Source of the DNA: Caulobacter hibisci
GTDB lineage: Bacteria > Pseudomonadota > Alphaproteobacteria > Caulobacterales > Caulobacteraceae
NCBI RefSeq assembly: GCF_016135805.1
Contig: NZ_JADWOX010000003.1
Location: forward strand, 186,001 to 250,000
DNA: 64,000 bases
Direction: 5' to 3'
Both the position numbers and the translations under genes were made by a program. The notes below the pieces were generated by a model. The model did not search any database and was not told where the DNA came from. It worked only from the letters and a program-made list of their open reading frames with translations. Position 1 is the stretch's first letter; each line of letters opens with the position of its first letter. Positions 1 through 9,472 of this stretch are shown in pieces.

Positions 1-121
1 GGCCGAGCTCGGTCAGCAGCACGCTGTTCAGCGCGTTCAGGGCCTCGGGCCGGTTCAGGCGGATCAGGGCCACGCCGGGCGCGGCCTCGGGGCGTTCGAC
101 GATCAGGGTCTCAAAGGCCAT
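1..121 (-). CDS. Enoyl-CoA hydratase/isomerase family protein (N-terminal 40 codons, cut by window edge)
   Basis: Reading leftward from an ATG at 121, the frame stays open to the window edge and encodes about 40 residues. They include LIRLNRPEALNALN, the typical first strand and helix of the crotonase fold, where the Leu-Asn-Arg-Pro block precedes the CoA-binding region. Family members hydrate or isomerise acyl-CoA thioesters, usually in fatty acid or branched-chain catabolism. The oxyanion-hole and catalytic residues lie outside the window, so the substrate cannot be judged. It runs in the same direction as the TraB-like gene and mutM to its right. The family call rests on one motif but that motif is characteristic. 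Confidence 0.75.
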   Translation of the reverse strand, partial: MAFETLIVERPEAAPGVALIRLNRPEALNALNSVLLTELG

Positions 122-148
122 CGGCCGTCCTTCCAAGCTTGCGACCGT

Positions 149-1033
149 CTAGCGCGGTCCTTGCACGTCATAGCCCAGCGCGCGCAGGCGGGCCGGCAGG
201 CCGTCGGGACCCAGAAGGTGCCCGGCGCCGACCACCACCACCGTCCGGCCGGAGCCGGCCAGGCGGGCTTGCAGGGCCTCCATCCACCGTGCGTTACGCT
301 CGACGATGAAACGGCGATAGAGGGCCGGCGAAGATTTCCGCATTCCGCCGACGACGGCGCGTTCGAGCGCCTTCTGGTCGCCCTTCGACCATGCGGCGAC
401 GAGCCGGCGATAGGCGCCGGGGTCCTTGTCCAGTTGCCTGACCGTGGCGTTCAGGGTCTTGATCTGGTCGGCCTGCGAGGCGCCGGCGAACAGGGCCATC
501 TGCTCGTCGGGGGTCTCGAAGGCCTTGCGGGCCACGGCCGGCGGCGCGGCCGCCTGCAATCTTCGCTCGACCCCGTCCTCGGCCAGGCCCTTGTCGAGGG
601 CGAAGGCGGCCATGGTCAGCCGCACCTCGGCCATCCAGGGCTGGAGGCGCTCCAGCTCGCTCATCGGCACAGCCAGGCGATCGGCCAGCTTGCGCAGCCG
701 GGCCGCGGCCCGGGGCTTAAGATGCGAGGTCAGAGCTTGGCCCGGCGGCAGCAGGCCGTAGGCGCCGGCCAGGGCCTGCATCCGCTGATCGGCCGCCGCG
801 TCCATCGGCAGCTCGAACCACAGGTCGTCGGCCTTGGCGAGGGCGGCGTCCAGCGCCGGCGGCTCCCAGTCGAGGTCCTTGGGCAGAACGTGCATCGAGC
901 CGAACAGCACGATCTCGGAATCCGCGTCGCGCACCGTCCACATGGCCGGCTTGGCTAGGGAAGGCTCGGCCAGGGCCGGTGTCGCCAGCAGCGCAGCCAC
1001 AGCAATGAGAAGCGAACGAAACATCACGCCCAA
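149..1033 (-). CDS. TraB/GumN family protein, exported
   Basis: A 294-residue protein starting with a signal peptide (hydrophobic run ending near ATPALA, residue 22). It has the two hallmarks of the TraB/GumN family: an N-terminal GSMHVLP strand near residues 45-51 and a C-terminal VVVVGAGHLLG segment followed by the closing LGY block. Members are thought to have a metalloprotease-like fold with His and Glu ligands, but their physiological role in bacteria is largely unknown. An alternative start is the Met three codons downstream (MFRSLL), which gives a more standard signal peptide. The gene runs in the same direction as mutM, ending upstream of the hydratase. Family call is good; function is not inferable. 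Confidence 0.85.
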   Translation of the reverse strand: MGVMFRSLLIAVAALLATPALAEPSLAKPAMWTVRDADSEIVLFGSMHVLPKDLDWEPPALDAALAKADDLWFELPMDAAADQRMQALAGAYGLLPPGQALTSHLKPRAAARLRKLADRLAVPMSELERLQPWMAEVRLTMAAFALDKGLAEDGVERRLQAAAPPAVARKAFETPDEQMALFAGASQADQIKTLNATVRQLDKDPGAYRRLVAAWSKGDQKALERAVVGGMRKSSPALYRRFIVERNARWMEALQARLAGSGRTVVVVGAGHLLGPDGLPARLRALGYDVQGPR

Positions 1034-1073
1034 CCGAAAAGCCGCGCCTCAACTCAGCAAGGCGCGGCCTGGG

Positions 1074-1937
1074 TCATTTCTGACAAACGGGGCAGAAGAA
1101 GGTCGAACGCCCGGCCTGGACCTCGCGGGCGATCACGCCCTTGCAGCCCGGCGTCGGGCACGGCTCGCCCTCGCGATCGTAGACGCGGAAGCGGTGCTGG
1201 AAGTAGCCCAGCGCCCCGTCGGCCGCCGCGAAATCCTTCAGCGACGAGCCGCCGACCTCGACCGCCTCGGCCAGCACGTCCTTGATGGCCTCGGTCAGCG
1301 GCCCCAGGCGCTTGCCGGCGATCTGGCCCGACGGCTTGAACGGCGAGATGTGGGCCCGGTGCAGGGCTTCGCAGACATAGATGTTGCCCAGGCCCGCCAC
1401 GGTCTTCTGGTCGAGCAGCAGGGTCTTGGGGCCCTGCTTGCGGCCGCTGAAGGCCTGGACCAGCGTCTTGGCGTCGAAGGCCTCGCTCAGGGGCTCGGGG
1501 CCCATGGTGGCGAACCAGGGGTGGCGATCGACGCGGTCGGTGGCGATCAGGTCCATGAAGCCGAACCGACGCGGGTCATAATAGGTGATCGTCGCGCCCT
1601 CTTCGGTCTCGAAGACGACGTGGGCGTGCTTGTCGTCGGGCTTGACCTCGCGGGCGAACTCGCCGGGCCGCACCGATCCCTCGGGGGCGGCGATCTCGAA
1701 CCGTCCGGTCATGCCCAGGTGCATCACCAGCGTGTCGCCGCGATCCAGCGGGGCCAGCAGGTATTTCGCCCGCCGGTCCAGTCGCAGGATCTTCGCCCCC
1801 GTCAGCCTCTGGACGAAGCCCTCGGGCAAGGGAAAGCGCAGGTCGGGACGGTTGGCGCGCACGCGGATCAGACGCGCGCCGGACAGGACGGGCTCCAAGC
1901 CCCGGCGGACGGTCTCGACTTCGGGCAGTTCGGGCAA
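1074..1937 (-). CDS. mutM: Formamidopyrimidine-DNA glycosylase (Fpg/MutM)
   Basis: A 287-residue base-excision repair enzyme that removes 8-oxoguanine and formamidopyrimidines and nicks the abasic site. The N-terminus MPELPEVE supplies the catalytic Pro2 and Glu3, the conserved Lys lies in LDRRAKYL near residue 57, and the C-terminus ends in the zinc finger with PCPTPGC followed by FFCPVCQK. Length matches the family. It is divergent from ubiE, with an 82-bp gap holding both promoters. Together with nth at about 26 kb the window carries two oxidative-damage glycosylases. Confidence 0.97.
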   Translation of the reverse strand: MPELPEVETVRRGLEPVLSGARLIRVRANRPDLRFPLPEGFVQRLTGAKILRLDRRAKYLLAPLDRGDTLVMHLGMTGRFEIAAPEGSVRPGEFAREVKPDDKHAHVVFETEEGATITYYDPRRFGFMDLIATDRVDRHPWFATMGPEPLSEAFDAKTLVQAFSGRKQGPKTLLLDQKTVAGLGNIYVCEALHRAHISPFKPSGQIAGKRLGPLTEAIKDVLAEAVEVGGSSLKDFAAADGALGYFQHRFRVYDREGEPCPTPGCKGVIAREVQAGRSTFFCPVCQK

Positions 1938-2019
1938 GACGGCTCCTTAAGACGGTGACGCGACGCAAGGCGCGGTCTAATAGGCGAAGATCATATAGAG
2001 AGCCCGACCCGTAGACGTC

Positions 2020-2778
2020 ATGAGCAAGCCCTCCGCCACTTTCGGATTCAAGGACGTGGATCCTGCCCTCAAGGCAGGTCTCGTGCGCGGGGTCTTCGAC
2101 CGCGTCGCCAAGAACTACGACCTGATGAACGACCTGATGAGCGGCGGCGTGCACCGGCTCTGGAAGGACGCGGTCGCGGCCCGCCTCAATCCGCAGCCGG
2201 GCGAGGTGATCATCGACTGCGCCGGCGGCACCGGCGACATGGCCCGCCGCTTCGCCAAGATGGCCCGCAGCGCCCAACAGCGCCGGGGTGGTCCGGACGC
2301 GACGATCAACATCGTCGACTACAACGCCGAAATGATCATGGCAGGGATCGAAAAGGGCGGCGAGCCCGAGATCACCTGGACCGTCGGCGACGCCCAGCGC
2401 CTGCCGCTGCCCGACGCCTATGCCGACGCCTACGTGATCTCGTTCGGCATCCGCAACGTCACCGACATCGACGCGGCCCTGCGCGAAGCCCGCCGCGTTC
2501 TGAAGCCCGGCGGCCGCTTTCTGTGTTTGGAGTTTTCGCGCCCGGCCACGGAAGCTCTGGCGAAAGCCTACGACGCCTACAGCTTCAAGGTCATCCCGCA
2601 GGTCGGCGAATGGGTCGCCAAGGACCGCGACGCCTACCAGTACCTGGTCGAGAGCATCCGCCGCTTCCCCGACCAGCGCACCTTCCTGTCGATGATCGAG
2701 GCGGCCGGCTTCAAGCGGGCGACCTACACCAACTTCACCGGCGGCGTGGCGGCCCTGCACCAGGGCTGGGCGCTCTAG
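2020..2778 (+). CDS. ubiE: Demethylmenaquinone/2-polyprenyl-6-methoxyphenol C-methyltransferase UbiE
   Basis: A 252-residue SAM-dependent C-methyltransferase of ubiquinone synthesis. The glycine-rich SAM loop [10 protein letters not shown] lies near residues 67-76. The family-specific region [18 protein letters not shown] near residue 34 and the C-terminal [12 protein letters not shown] are both present. Length is standard. ubiB begins four bases after the stop, so the two are almost certainly co-transcribed and translationally linked, as in many alphaproteobacteria. The ATG start is supported by the typical family N-terminus. Confidence 0.96.
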   Translation: MSKPSATFGFKDVDPALKAGLVRGVFDRVAKNYDLMNDLMSGGVHRLWKDAVAARLNPQPGEVIIDCAGGTGDMARRFAKMARSAQQRRGGPDATINIVDYNAEMIMAGIEKGGEPEITWTVGDAQRLPLPDAYADAYVISFGIRNVTDIDAALREARRVLKPGGRFLCLEFSRPATEALAKAYDAYSFKVIPQVGEWVAKDRDAYQYLVESIRRFPDQRTFLSMIEAAGFKRATYTNFTGGVAALHQGWAL

Positions 2779-2782
2779 GCCC

Positions 2783-4288
2783 ATGCAACGCCTGTCCGCG
2801 TTCGTTCGCCTGATCGGCGCCGGCTGGCGCCTGGTGCGCGCCGACGCCCTGGTTCCCCGCGAGGTCGAGCCGCTGCTGCCGCCCGCGGCCAAGCTGGCCG
2901 GCCGGTTCCTGCGGCTGTTCGCCGGCGGCAAGACCCGCAAGGGCCGGCCGGGCGAGCGCCTGGCCCGCGCCCTGGAGGGCCTGGGCCCCGTGGCCATCAA
3001 GATGGGCCAGTTCCTGTCGACCCGGGCCGACATCTTCGGCGCGACCTTCGCCGAGGACCTGTCGCACCTGAAGGACCGCCTGGCTCCCTTCCCCACGGCC
3101 ATCGCCCGCGCCGAGGTCGAGCGCAGCCTGGGCCGGCCGATCGGCGAGCTCTACGCCAGCTTCGGCGAAGTGGTCGGGGCGGCCTCCCTGGCCCAGGCCC
3201 ACGAAGCCACGCTGCACGACGGGTCCAAGGTGGCCGTGAAGGTGCTGCGCCCCGGCATCGAACGCCGCGTCGTCGAGGACAGCGCCACCCTGCGCCTGGC
3301 CGCCGACCTGGCCCATCGCCTGGTCCCCGCCGCCCGCCGCCTGCGGCCGCGCGAGTTCGTCGAGGTGGTGATCCGCTCGCTCGACCTGGAGATGGACCTG
3401 CGCTTCGAGGCCGCCGGCTGCGCCGAGCTGGGCGAGGCCATGGCGCTGGATCCGCACATGCGCGCTCCGGCGGTGATCTGGGACGGCGTCGGCAAGCGCG
3501 TCCTCACATTGGCCTGGGCGCCAGGCACGCCGCTGTCGGACCCCGCCGCGCTGGAGCTGGAGGGCCTGGACCGTAAGGCCCTGGCAGAGAACGTCACCCG
3601 CGGCTTCCTGGCCCAGGCGCTGGACCACGGCCTGTTCCACGCCGACCTGCACGAGGGCAACCTGTTCGTCAGCGCGCCCGCCGCCATCACCGCCGTCGAC
3701 TACGGCATCGTCGGGCGGCTGGGACCGGCCGAGCGCAAGTATCTGGCCGAGATCCTCTACGGCTTCCTCAGCCGCGACTATGTACGGGTGGCCAAGATCC
3801 ACTTCGACGCCGGCTACGTGCCCGCCCACCAGGACATGGACGCCTTCGCCCAGGCCCTGCGCGCCGTCGGCGAGCCGGTGTTCGGCCGCGACGCCCGCCA
3901 GGTGTCGATGGGCAAGCTGCTGGCCCAGCTGTTCGAGATTACCGCCCTGTTCGACATGGCGCTGCGACCAGAACTGGTGCTGCTGCAGAAGACCATGGTC
4001 ACGGTCGAGGGCGTGGCCCGCCGGATCGATCCGACCCACGACCTGTGGGCGGCCTCCGACCCGATCGTCCGCCGCTGGATCGCCCGCGAGCTGTCGCCCG
4101 TGGCCCGGATGAAGGAACTGGCCGACGAGGCCGTGCGGGCCCTGAAGGCCATGGCCCGCTACGCCGAGCAGCCCCAGGTCCCGCCGACCGTGATCGTCGA
4201 GAAACGCCCGGCTTGGCCGTGGTTCGTCGCCGGCGTGGCGTTCGCCGCCCTGGCCTTCGCCGCCGGCCTTGGCGTAGCGCTGCTCTAA
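2783..4288 (+). CDS. ubiB: Ubiquinone biosynthesis ADCK/ABC1-family protein UbiB
   Basis: A 501-residue atypical protein-kinase-like membrane protein needed for ubiquinone production. Visible family motifs are the KxGQ segment [12 protein letters not shown] near residue 72, the ATP-binding [10 protein letters not shown] near 151, the catalytic-loop [11 protein letters not shown] near 288 and the metal-binding DYGIVGRLG near 309. The last 30 residues form the characteristic hydrophobic tail with one or two membrane helices. It is the second gene of the ubiE-ubiB pair. Its last four bases overlap the convergent chemoreceptor gene tail to tail. ATPase rather than protein kinase activity is what is known for the family. 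Confidence 0.95.
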   Translation: MQRLSAFVRLIGAGWRLVRADALVPREVEPLLPPAAKLAGRFLRLFAGGKTRKGRPGERLARALEGLGPVAIKMGQFLSTRADIFGATFAEDLSHLKDRLAPFPTAIARAEVERSLGRPIGELYASFGEVVGAASLAQAHEATLHDGSKVAVKVLRPGIERRVVEDSATLRLAADLAHRLVPAARRLRPREFVEVVIRSLDLEMDLRFEAAGCAELGEAMALDPHMRAPAVIWDGVGKRVLTLAWAPGTPLSDPAALELEGLDRKALAENVTRGFLAQALDHGLFHADLHEGNLFVSAPAAITAVDYGIVGRLGPAERKYLAEILYGFLSRDYVRVAKIHFDAGYVPAHQDMDAFAQALRAVGEPVFGRDARQVSMGKLLAQLFEITALFDMALRPELVLLQKTMVTVEGVARRIDPTHDLWAASDPIVRRWIARELSPVARMKELADEAVRALKAMARYAEQPQVPPTVIVEKRPAWPWFVAGVAFAALAFAAGLGVALL

Positions 4289-6084
4289 GCCGCCCGGGCC
4301 CTGGCCGGGGCCGCGCCCGAACCGATCTTGAACCGGCCGACCAGCCGCGCCAGCTCGGCCGCCTCGTTGGACAGCGAGTGGCTGGCCGCCGTCGATTGCT
4401 CGACCATGGCGGCGTTCTGCTGGGTGGCCTGGTCCATCTGATTCACCGCGACATTGACCTGAGCCAGGCCCGTGGCCTGCTCCTGGGCGCCGGCGGCGAT
4501 CTCGGCGACGGTGTGGTTGATGTCGAGCACCCCGGCGGTGATGCGGCGCAGGGCCTCGCCGGTCTGGCCGACCAGATCCACGCCCGCCTCGACCTGCTGG
4601 CCGGAGGCGCCGATCAGGCCCTTGATCTCCTTGGCCGCTTCCGCCGAGCGCTGGGCCAGGGCCCGCACTTCCGACGCCACCACCGCGAAGCCCCGGCCCG
4701 CTTCACCCGCACGGGCGGCTTCGACGCCTGCGTTGAGGGCCAGCAGGTTGGTCTGGAAGGCGATCTCGTCGATGACGCCGATGATGTTGCCGATCTCGCG
4801 CGAGCTGGCCTCGATCTGGGTCATGGCGGCGACGGCGCGCTCGACCACGGCCCCGCCGGCCTCGGCGTCCTTGCGGGCGGCGTCTACCGACTTGCGGGCC
4901 TGGGCCGCGCCCTCGGCGGCGCGGCGGACGGTGGCGGTGATCTCGTCGAGGGCGGCGGCGGTCTCTTCCAGGCTGGCGGCCTGCTGCTCGGTGCGGCGCG
5001 ACAGGTCGTCGGCCGCGTGGCTGATCTCGCCCGAGCCGGCGCGAATGCCGCCGACCGCGCCGGTGATCGTCGTCATGGTCTCCTGCAGCCGGCCCATGGC
5101 GGCGTTGAAGTCGTCCTGCAGCTTGCGATAGGCGGGCGGGAAGGCATGGTCGAGGCGGGCGGTCAGGTCGCCGCCGGCCAGGCGCTCCAGCCCCTCGCCG
5201 ACCTGGGCGACGACGACGGCCTGCTCGCGGGCCGACGCGGCGCGTTCGGCCTCGTTGGCGCCGCGCTCGGTCTCGGCTCGGCGGCGCTGCTCGACGGCCT
5301 CAGCCTCGACCCGCAGCTTCTCGACGGCGGCGTCCTTGAAGGTCAGCACGGCCTGGGCCATCGCCCCGATCTCGTCCTTACGGCCCAGGGCCGGCACGTC
5401 GACGGCGTTGTCGCCGCCGGCCAGGCGGCGCATGGCCGAGGTCATCGCGTCGACCGGCGCGGCGATGCTGCGGGCCAGAAGCCACCCCATCAGCACGGCG
5501 ATGCCGACAGCGGCCGCACCGCCCAGCATCAGGGCCAGGCCGGCGCCGGCGAAGGCGCGCTTCTGCTCCTCGATGCGCTGGGCCAGTTGGGCCTGCTCGG
5601 CCTCGTCGATGACCTTCAGCGCCTTGCGCACAGTGGTCAGGCGGCCGCTCTTGCCGATGCCGACGCGGGCGGCCTCCAGCTTGGCGGGGTCCTGGGCGTC
5701 TGCAATCTGCGCCCTGGTTTCGGCGCGGAACACGGCGACGGCCTGGGTCAGGGTGTCGAGATGGGCCTTCTCGGCATCATCCTCGGCGCCGACGGTCAGG
5801 CCCTTGAAGGCCTCGTCGTACTTGCCCTGGTTGCTCTCGTACTTCTCGACGAACGACGGGTCGAGGCTGGCCACGAAGCCGCGGGCGGCGTTCTGCTGCT
5901 CGACTAGGTCGGCCCCGGCCTTCTCGACCAGCGCCAGGTAGTCGTAGCTGTGGGCGTTCAGCGCGGTGACCCGCTGGATCGATGCCAGGCCGCTCCACGC
6001 CAAGGCGCCGGCTCCGGCCACGGCCGCCACCAGGACGGCGAAGGCCAGGAGCAGCTTGTGCGCCACCTTGAGGTTGCTGAGCAT
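4285..6084 (-). CDS. Methyl-accepting chemotaxis protein
   Basis: A 599-residue chemoreceptor. A short cytoplasmic N-terminus is followed by a first membrane helix (residues 9-32), a helical periplasmic ligand domain to about 185, a second membrane helix (about 186-210), a HAMP domain and a long coiled-coil signalling domain. The hairpin tip that contacts CheA/CheW is visible as [20 protein letters not shown] with the following [20 protein letters not shown]. The protein ends in an Ala/Arg-rich tail without a recognisable NWETF-type CheR/CheB docking pentapeptide. Ligand unknown. No other che genes are adjacent, so it is an orphan receptor feeding a pathway encoded elsewhere. Confidence 0.95.
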   Translation of the reverse strand: MLSNLKVAHKLLLAFAVLVAAVAGAGALAWSGLASIQRVTALNAHSYDYLALVEKAGADLVEQQNAARGFVASLDPSFVEKYESNQGKYDEAFKGLTVGAEDDAEKAHLDTLTQAVAVFRAETRAQIADAQDPAKLEAARVGIGKSGRLTTVRKALKVIDEAEQAQLAQRIEEQKRAFAGAGLALMLGGAAAVGIAVLMGWLLARSIAAPVDAMTSAMRRLAGGDNAVDVPALGRKDEIGAMAQAVLTFKDAAVEKLRVEAEAVEQRRRAETERGANEAERAASAREQAVVVAQVGEGLERLAGGDLTARLDHAFPPAYRKLQDDFNAAMGRLQETMTTITGAVGGIRAGSGEISHAADDLSRRTEQQAASLEETAAALDEITATVRRAAEGAAQARKSVDAARKDAEAGGAVVERAVAAMTQIEASSREIGNIIGVIDEIAFQTNLLALNAGVEAARAGEAGRGFAVVASEVRALAQRSAEAAKEIKGLIGASGQQVEAGVDLVGQTGEALRRITAGVLDINHTVAEIAAGAQEQATGLAQVNVAVNQMDQATQQNAAMVEQSTAASHSLSNEAAELARLVGRFKIGSGAAPARARAA

Positions 6085-6472
6085 GACGAGACTTCCCAGG
6101 AGAGTGTTGGGAACAGTTTCGCCGATGCGGATTAATGGATGTTATTCATGAACACACGACGCACAAGCCGAACGATGTTCTTGATTATTCAGCGCGTTCA
6201 AATCATTATCCGGCAAGGATAGAACGTAGGGTGCGACGTGTGGTCGCAGGCTTTGACTCTTCGAGTCGAGCCACTCGATATTCGTCCGTGTTCTGAGTAT
6301 TATTGAATACAGCAGTCGACATCTCTCCGAATTGGAGAGCCGCGCCATTTTTCGCCTTTTGCGCGAATCGTGACATGAAAAACCGACGCGTGGTCGCAAC
6401 CGGGGGACGGGGCCGCGCGTATTGCTAAGCAAGGCCGGACAACGGCCGACCGCGCCAAGGACGCGCCCCCCG

Positions 6473-6586
6473 ATGGAAGCCCCCCGCCCCCTGCCCCTGG
6501 TCCGTCCCATGCTGTGGCTGGCCGCCGCCGCCTTCGCGGCCGGCTTCGGCGGCTACCTGCTGGTCGGCATGAGCGCGATGCGCTGA
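6473..6586 (+). CDS. Putative 37-residue single-pass membrane mini-protein
   Basis: A short frame with ATG at 6473 and TGA at 6584-6586. It encodes a proline-rich basic N-terminus (MEAPRPLPLVRP), then an 18-22 residue Ala/Gly/Leu-rich hydrophobic helix and a short tail ending SAMR. Its stop is followed at once by a strong stem-loop at 6589-6621, which fits a real transcript end. It is oriented toward dut and coaBC but convergent with them. No family recognised; support is the compact helix, the alphaproteobacterial-like codon use and the terminator. Confidence 0.45.
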   Translation: MEAPRPLPLVRPMLWLAAAAFAAGFGGYLLVGMSAMR

Positions 6587-6588
6587 GG

Positions 6589-6621
6589 GCTCGAAGACCC
6601 CTTCAAAGAGAGGGGTCGAGC
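6589..6621 (+). terminator. Stem-loop between the mini-protein and dut
   Basis: The arms GCTCGA-AG-ACCCC and GGGGT-CGAGC can pair around a loop of about ten bases. It lies between convergent genes (mini-protein on +, dut on -), so it could end transcripts from either side. The downstream T-tract is poor, so termination is inferred from position and stem strength. Confidence 0.5.
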
Positions 6622-6627
6622 TACGGC

Positions 6628-7086
6628 TTAGCGCCCGCCGGTCGAGCCGAAGCCGCCGGCCCCGCGGTCGGTCTCGTCAAGGCTGGCCACCAGGCTCCAC
6701 GAGGCCTGCACCACCGGCGCGATGACCAGCTGGGCGATGCGGTCTCCCCGACGAATGACGAAATCCTCGGCGCCGAGATTGGCCAGGATCACCTTCACTT
6801 CACCGCGATAGTCGCTGTCGATGGTGCCGGGCGAATTGAGGCAGGTGATCCCCGCCTTGGCCGCCAGGCCTGAGCGCGGCCGCACCTGGGCCTCGAAGCC
6901 GGCCGGCACGGCGAAGGCCAGGCCCGTGGGGACCATGAACCGCGCGCCCGGCTTCAGGGTCAGGGGCGCATCCTCCTCGACGGCCGCGCGCAGGTCCATG
7001 CCGGCGGCGCCGACGGTCTCGTAGGCGGGCAGCGGCAGGCCGTGGGCGTGGGGCAGCTGGACGACAGGAATGTTCGGGGAGGTCAT
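6628..7086 (-). CDS. dut: Deoxyuridine 5'-triphosphate nucleotidohydrolase (dUTPase)
   Basis: A 152-residue trimeric dUTPase that hydrolyses dUTP to dUMP and PPi, keeping uracil out of DNA. All five family motifs can be read in order: GMDLRAAV (1), RPRSGLA (2), [11 protein letters not shown] with the catalytic Asp (3), [10 protein letters not shown] (4) and the glycine-rich C-terminal arm [10 protein letters not shown] (5). Length is normal. Its ATG overlaps the coaBC stop as ATGA, so dut lies directly downstream of coaBC in one leftward operon. Confidence 0.97.
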   Translation of the reverse strand: MTSPNIPVVQLPHAHGLPLPAYETVGAAGMDLRAAVEEDAPLTLKPGARFMVPTGLAFAVPAGFEAQVRPRSGLAAKAGITCLNSPGTIDSDYRGEVKVILANLGAEDFVIRRGDRIAQLVIAPVVQASWSLVASLDETDRGAGGFGSTGGR

Positions 7087-8309
7087 GCTTTCAGGGCTTC
7101 CGCGATGCGTTGGGCGATGGCCTGGGCGACGTCGTCCTTGGACGCGCGCTCCCAGCGTTCTGTATGGTCCTTGGCGATCAGCAGGACGGCGTTTTCCGTC
7201 CCGCCCATGACGCCGGGCTCGGTCACGTCGTTGGCGATGATCCAGTCGCAGCCCTTGCGCGCCAGCTTGGCGCGGGCATGGGCCTCGACGTCGTCGGTCT
7301 CGGCCGCGAAGCCGACCACCAGTTTCGGCCGGTTCGGGCCGGTGGCGGCCAGGGTCGCCAGGATGTCGGGATTCTCGACGAAGGTCAGGGCCGGCGGGCC
7401 GCCCTTGTCCTTCTTCAGCTTGGAGCCGAACACCTCGTCGACCCGCCAGTCGGCGACGGCCGCGACGAACACGCCGACATCGGCCGGCAGGGCGGCCTTG
7501 GCGGCGGCCAGCATCTCGCGGGCGGTCTCGACGTCGATACGCTCGACGCCTGCTGGGGTCGGCAGCGACACCGGCCCGCTGACAAGGGTGACCCTGGCGC
7601 CCAGCTTGGCCAGGGCGCCGGCGATGGCGTAGCCCTGGCGGCCGCTGGAGCGGTTGGTGATGCCGCGCACAGGGTCGATCGGCTCGAACGTCGGACCGGC
7701 CGTGACCAGGGCGCGCTTACCGGCCAGAGGCCAGGACTCGAAGATCTCTTCGGCGGGAGTGTTCAGCGCCTTCACGATGGCGGCGAAGATTTCGGGCGGC
7801 TCTGCCAAGCGGCCGGGTCCGAATTCGCCACAGGCCATGGCGCCCTCGTCGGGCCCGACGAACGACACGCCGTCGGCCTTCAGGGCCGCCACGTTGCGCT
7901 GCACGGCCGGGTGCAGCCACATGCGCACGTTCATGGCCGGGGCCATCAGCACCGGCTTGTCGGTCGCCAGCAGGGTGGTCGAGGCGAGATCGCCGGCCAG
8001 GCCGTTGGCCGCCTTGGCGATTAGGTCGGCCGTGGCGGGCGCGACCACCACCAGGTCGGCCGAGCGCGACAGCTGGATGTGGCCCATCTCGGCTTCGTCG
8101 GTCAGGGAGAACAGGTCGTCATAGACCTTGTCCTCGCTGAGCGCGGCCAGCGACAGAGGCGTGATGAACTCGGCGCCCGCCTTGGTCAGGATCGGCCGCA
8201 CGGCGATACCGGCCTTGCGCAGCAGGCGGGTCAGCTCCAGCGCCTTGTAGGCCGCCACGCCGCCGCCGACGATCAGGAGCACGCGCTTGCCGCCCGGGAT
8301 GTCGCTCAC
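7083..8309 (-). CDS. coaBC: Bifunctional phosphopantothenoylcysteine decarboxylase / phosphopantothenate-cysteine ligase
   Basis: A 408-residue coenzyme A biosynthesis enzyme. The N-terminal half is the flavin-dependent decarboxylase (CoaC): an initial [14 protein letters not shown] nucleotide loop and the PAMNVRMW segment near 123. The C-terminal half is the CTP-dependent ligase (CoaB), with [18 protein letters not shown] and then SSGRQG. The frame stays open far upstream to about 9059, but that stretch overlaps the lipoprotein on the other strand. I chose the GTG at 8309 (reading [12 protein letters not shown]), which places the flavodoxin-like start where the family has it. Start uncertain by some codons; function firm. 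Confidence 0.95.
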   Translation of the reverse strand: MSDIPGGKRVLLIVGGGVAAYKALELTRLLRKAGIAVRPILTKAGAEFITPLSLAALSEDKVYDDLFSLTDEAEMGHIQLSRSADLVVVAPATADLIAKAANGLAGDLASTTLLATDKPVLMAPAMNVRMWLHPAVQRNVAALKADGVSFVGPDEGAMACGEFGPGRLAEPPEIFAAIVKALNTPAEEIFESWPLAGKRALVTAGPTFEPIDPVRGITNRSSGRQGYAIAGALAKLGARVTLVSGPVSLPTPAGVERIDVETAREMLAAAKAALPADVGVFVAAVADWRVDEVFGSKLKKDKGGPPALTFVENPDILATLAATGPNRPKLVVGFAAETDDVEAHARAKLARKGCDWIIANDVTEPGVMGGTENAVLLIAKDHTERWERASKDDVAQAIAQRIAEALKA

Positions 8310-8474
8310 CTTGAAGGCCTCTCGTCCGCCGGTTCCCCTCCGCGCATAGAGCGCCTCGCGGCCGCAGGCAATCGCGCCCGGCGACCGAACGCGGAAAGTG
8401 CATCGAGCGACTCGACTCGCGTTCCTTTTTCGTTCACTAATCGTTAAGGTAGCAAAATCGGGGAGCGAGCGATC

Positions 8475-9053
8475 ATGACGGGAGCGTTGCGTTTCGGAAT
8501 CCTGGCCTTGTCGGCCATGGTGTTGACAGCCTGCGACGGCGGGGCCTCGGCGGTGAAGGCGTCCAACGGCGGACAGACGGCGGCGGCCGGTGAAAACGTC
8601 GGCGGCAACGCCGCGACGACGCCCGCCGAGGTCGCCGACGCCTCGGGCGCGGCTCGACAGGCCGCCGACCCGCGCGACGCGCCGGTGACCCTGATCGCCG
8701 GCCGGCCGATGTGGGCCGCTAACAAGACCCGCAGCGCCGAGGAAAACGCCCAGCGCGGCTTCGAGCGGTTCGGCGAGGCGTTCGGCGCGCGCGACGTCGA
8801 CGACTATGTGCGCAAGACCCACGCCTTCGTGGCCAAGCCGCCGGCCGGCAGCCAGACCCTCAAGCGAACCAATGGCGACACCCTGATCTACGACCCGGCC
8901 GGCAACGTCTTCGCCGTCGTCACCAAGGCCGGCGCGCCGCGCACCATGTTCAAGCCCGACGACGGGGCCGACTACTGGCGCCAGCAAAAGGAGGGCCAGG
9001 CCCGCCGCACTGCCGCCTCCGAACGCCGGGGCGACCGGGGCGGGAACGGCTGA
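8475..9053 (+). CDS. Lipoprotein with a C-terminal domain resembling pyocin/polymorphic-toxin tails
   Basis: A 192-residue protein with a lipoprotein signal peptide (lipobox LTAC, Cys near residue 23), a low-complexity Ala/Gly linker to about residue 60 and a compact C-terminal domain. That domain contains HAFVAKPPAGSQTLKRTNGD, then TLIYDPAGNVFAVVTKAG and PRTMFKPDD..YW. From memory this layout (GDTL-YDP-FAV--G-PRTMFKP) resembles a small domain at the ends of S-type-pyocin-like and polymorphic toxin proteins, but I cannot verify the match. A good ribosome site (GGGGAGCG) precedes the ATG. The next gene, 38 bp on, is the DUF5076-like gene. Lipoprotein call is sound; the toxin-like role is a guess. 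Confidence 0.75.
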   Translation: MTGALRFGILALSAMVLTACDGGASAVKASNGGQTAAAGENVGGNAATTPAEVADASGAARQAADPRDAPVTLIAGRPMWAANKTRSAEENAQRGFERFGEAFGARDVDDYVRKTHAFVAKPPAGSQTLKRTNGDTLIYDPAGNVFAVVTKAGAPRTMFKPDDGADYWRQQKEGQARRTAASERRGDRGGNG

Positions 9054-9091
9054 GGCCAAGCGGGCGCGAACCGGCGCTAAAGGGGGAGCAC

Positions 9092-9436
9092 ATGAGGGAG
9101 CAACCGATCCCGGCCGCGGCCCTGCGCGATGCGGGCGCGACCGAGATGGCGCGGATCTGGGTCGCCGAGCACGGCCTGCATTGCGGTCTTTGCATCGGGA
9201 TCTACGAGGAGGCCCCGATCGACGAGGCCCTGGCCTGGGGCGTGATGCTGGCCGACCTGCTGCGCCATCTGGGCCGAGGCCTGTCGGCCTATTATCACCG
9301 CGATCCGACCGAAGTGGTCGATACGGTGCTCGGCGCCATGCGCGACGAGCTGGCCAGCCCGACCACGCCGATGGAAGGCGACCTGGTCGGATCGCTCGAC
9401 GATGAGCCCGACGAGGCGGCGAGCCGGTCGCACTGA
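9092..9436 (+). CDS. DUF5076-like small protein
   Basis: A 114-residue soluble protein with no signal peptide and an excellent ribosome site (AGGGGGAG, four bases from the ATG). The opening REQPIPAAALRDAGATEMAR and the GLHCGLCIGIYEE segment agree with my memory of the DUF5076 family, known from Caulobacter and relatives and without assigned function. It ends in an acidic Asp/Glu-rich tail. It follows the lipoprotein by 38 bp on the same strand, so the two are probably one transcript. If the lipoprotein carries a toxin-like domain, this could be its partner or antidote, but nothing in the sequence proves that. Confidence 0.7.
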   Translation: MREQPIPAAALRDAGATEMARIWVAEHGLHCGLCIGIYEEAPIDEALAWGVMLADLLRHLGRGLSAYYHRDPTEVVDTVLGAMRDELASPTTPMEGDLVGSLDDEPDEAASRSH

Positions 9437-9472
9437 GCCGGTCCGGATGTGGAGCGCGGGTCGTGGCGCGCC

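Noticed and set aside
4045-5907. 620-codon frame antisense to the chemoreceptor
   Set aside because: Shadow of a high-GC gene; composition dominated by Gly, Arg, Ala and Asp, no recognisable domain.
6142-6510. 122-codon minus-strand frame upstream of the chemoreceptor
   Set aside because: Basic low-complexity start, no ribosome site and no family; the lower-GC composition alone is not evidence of coding.
8310-9059. Upstream extension of the coaBC frame
   Set aside because: Overlaps the lipoprotein on the opposite strand and has no similarity to the CoaC N-terminus.
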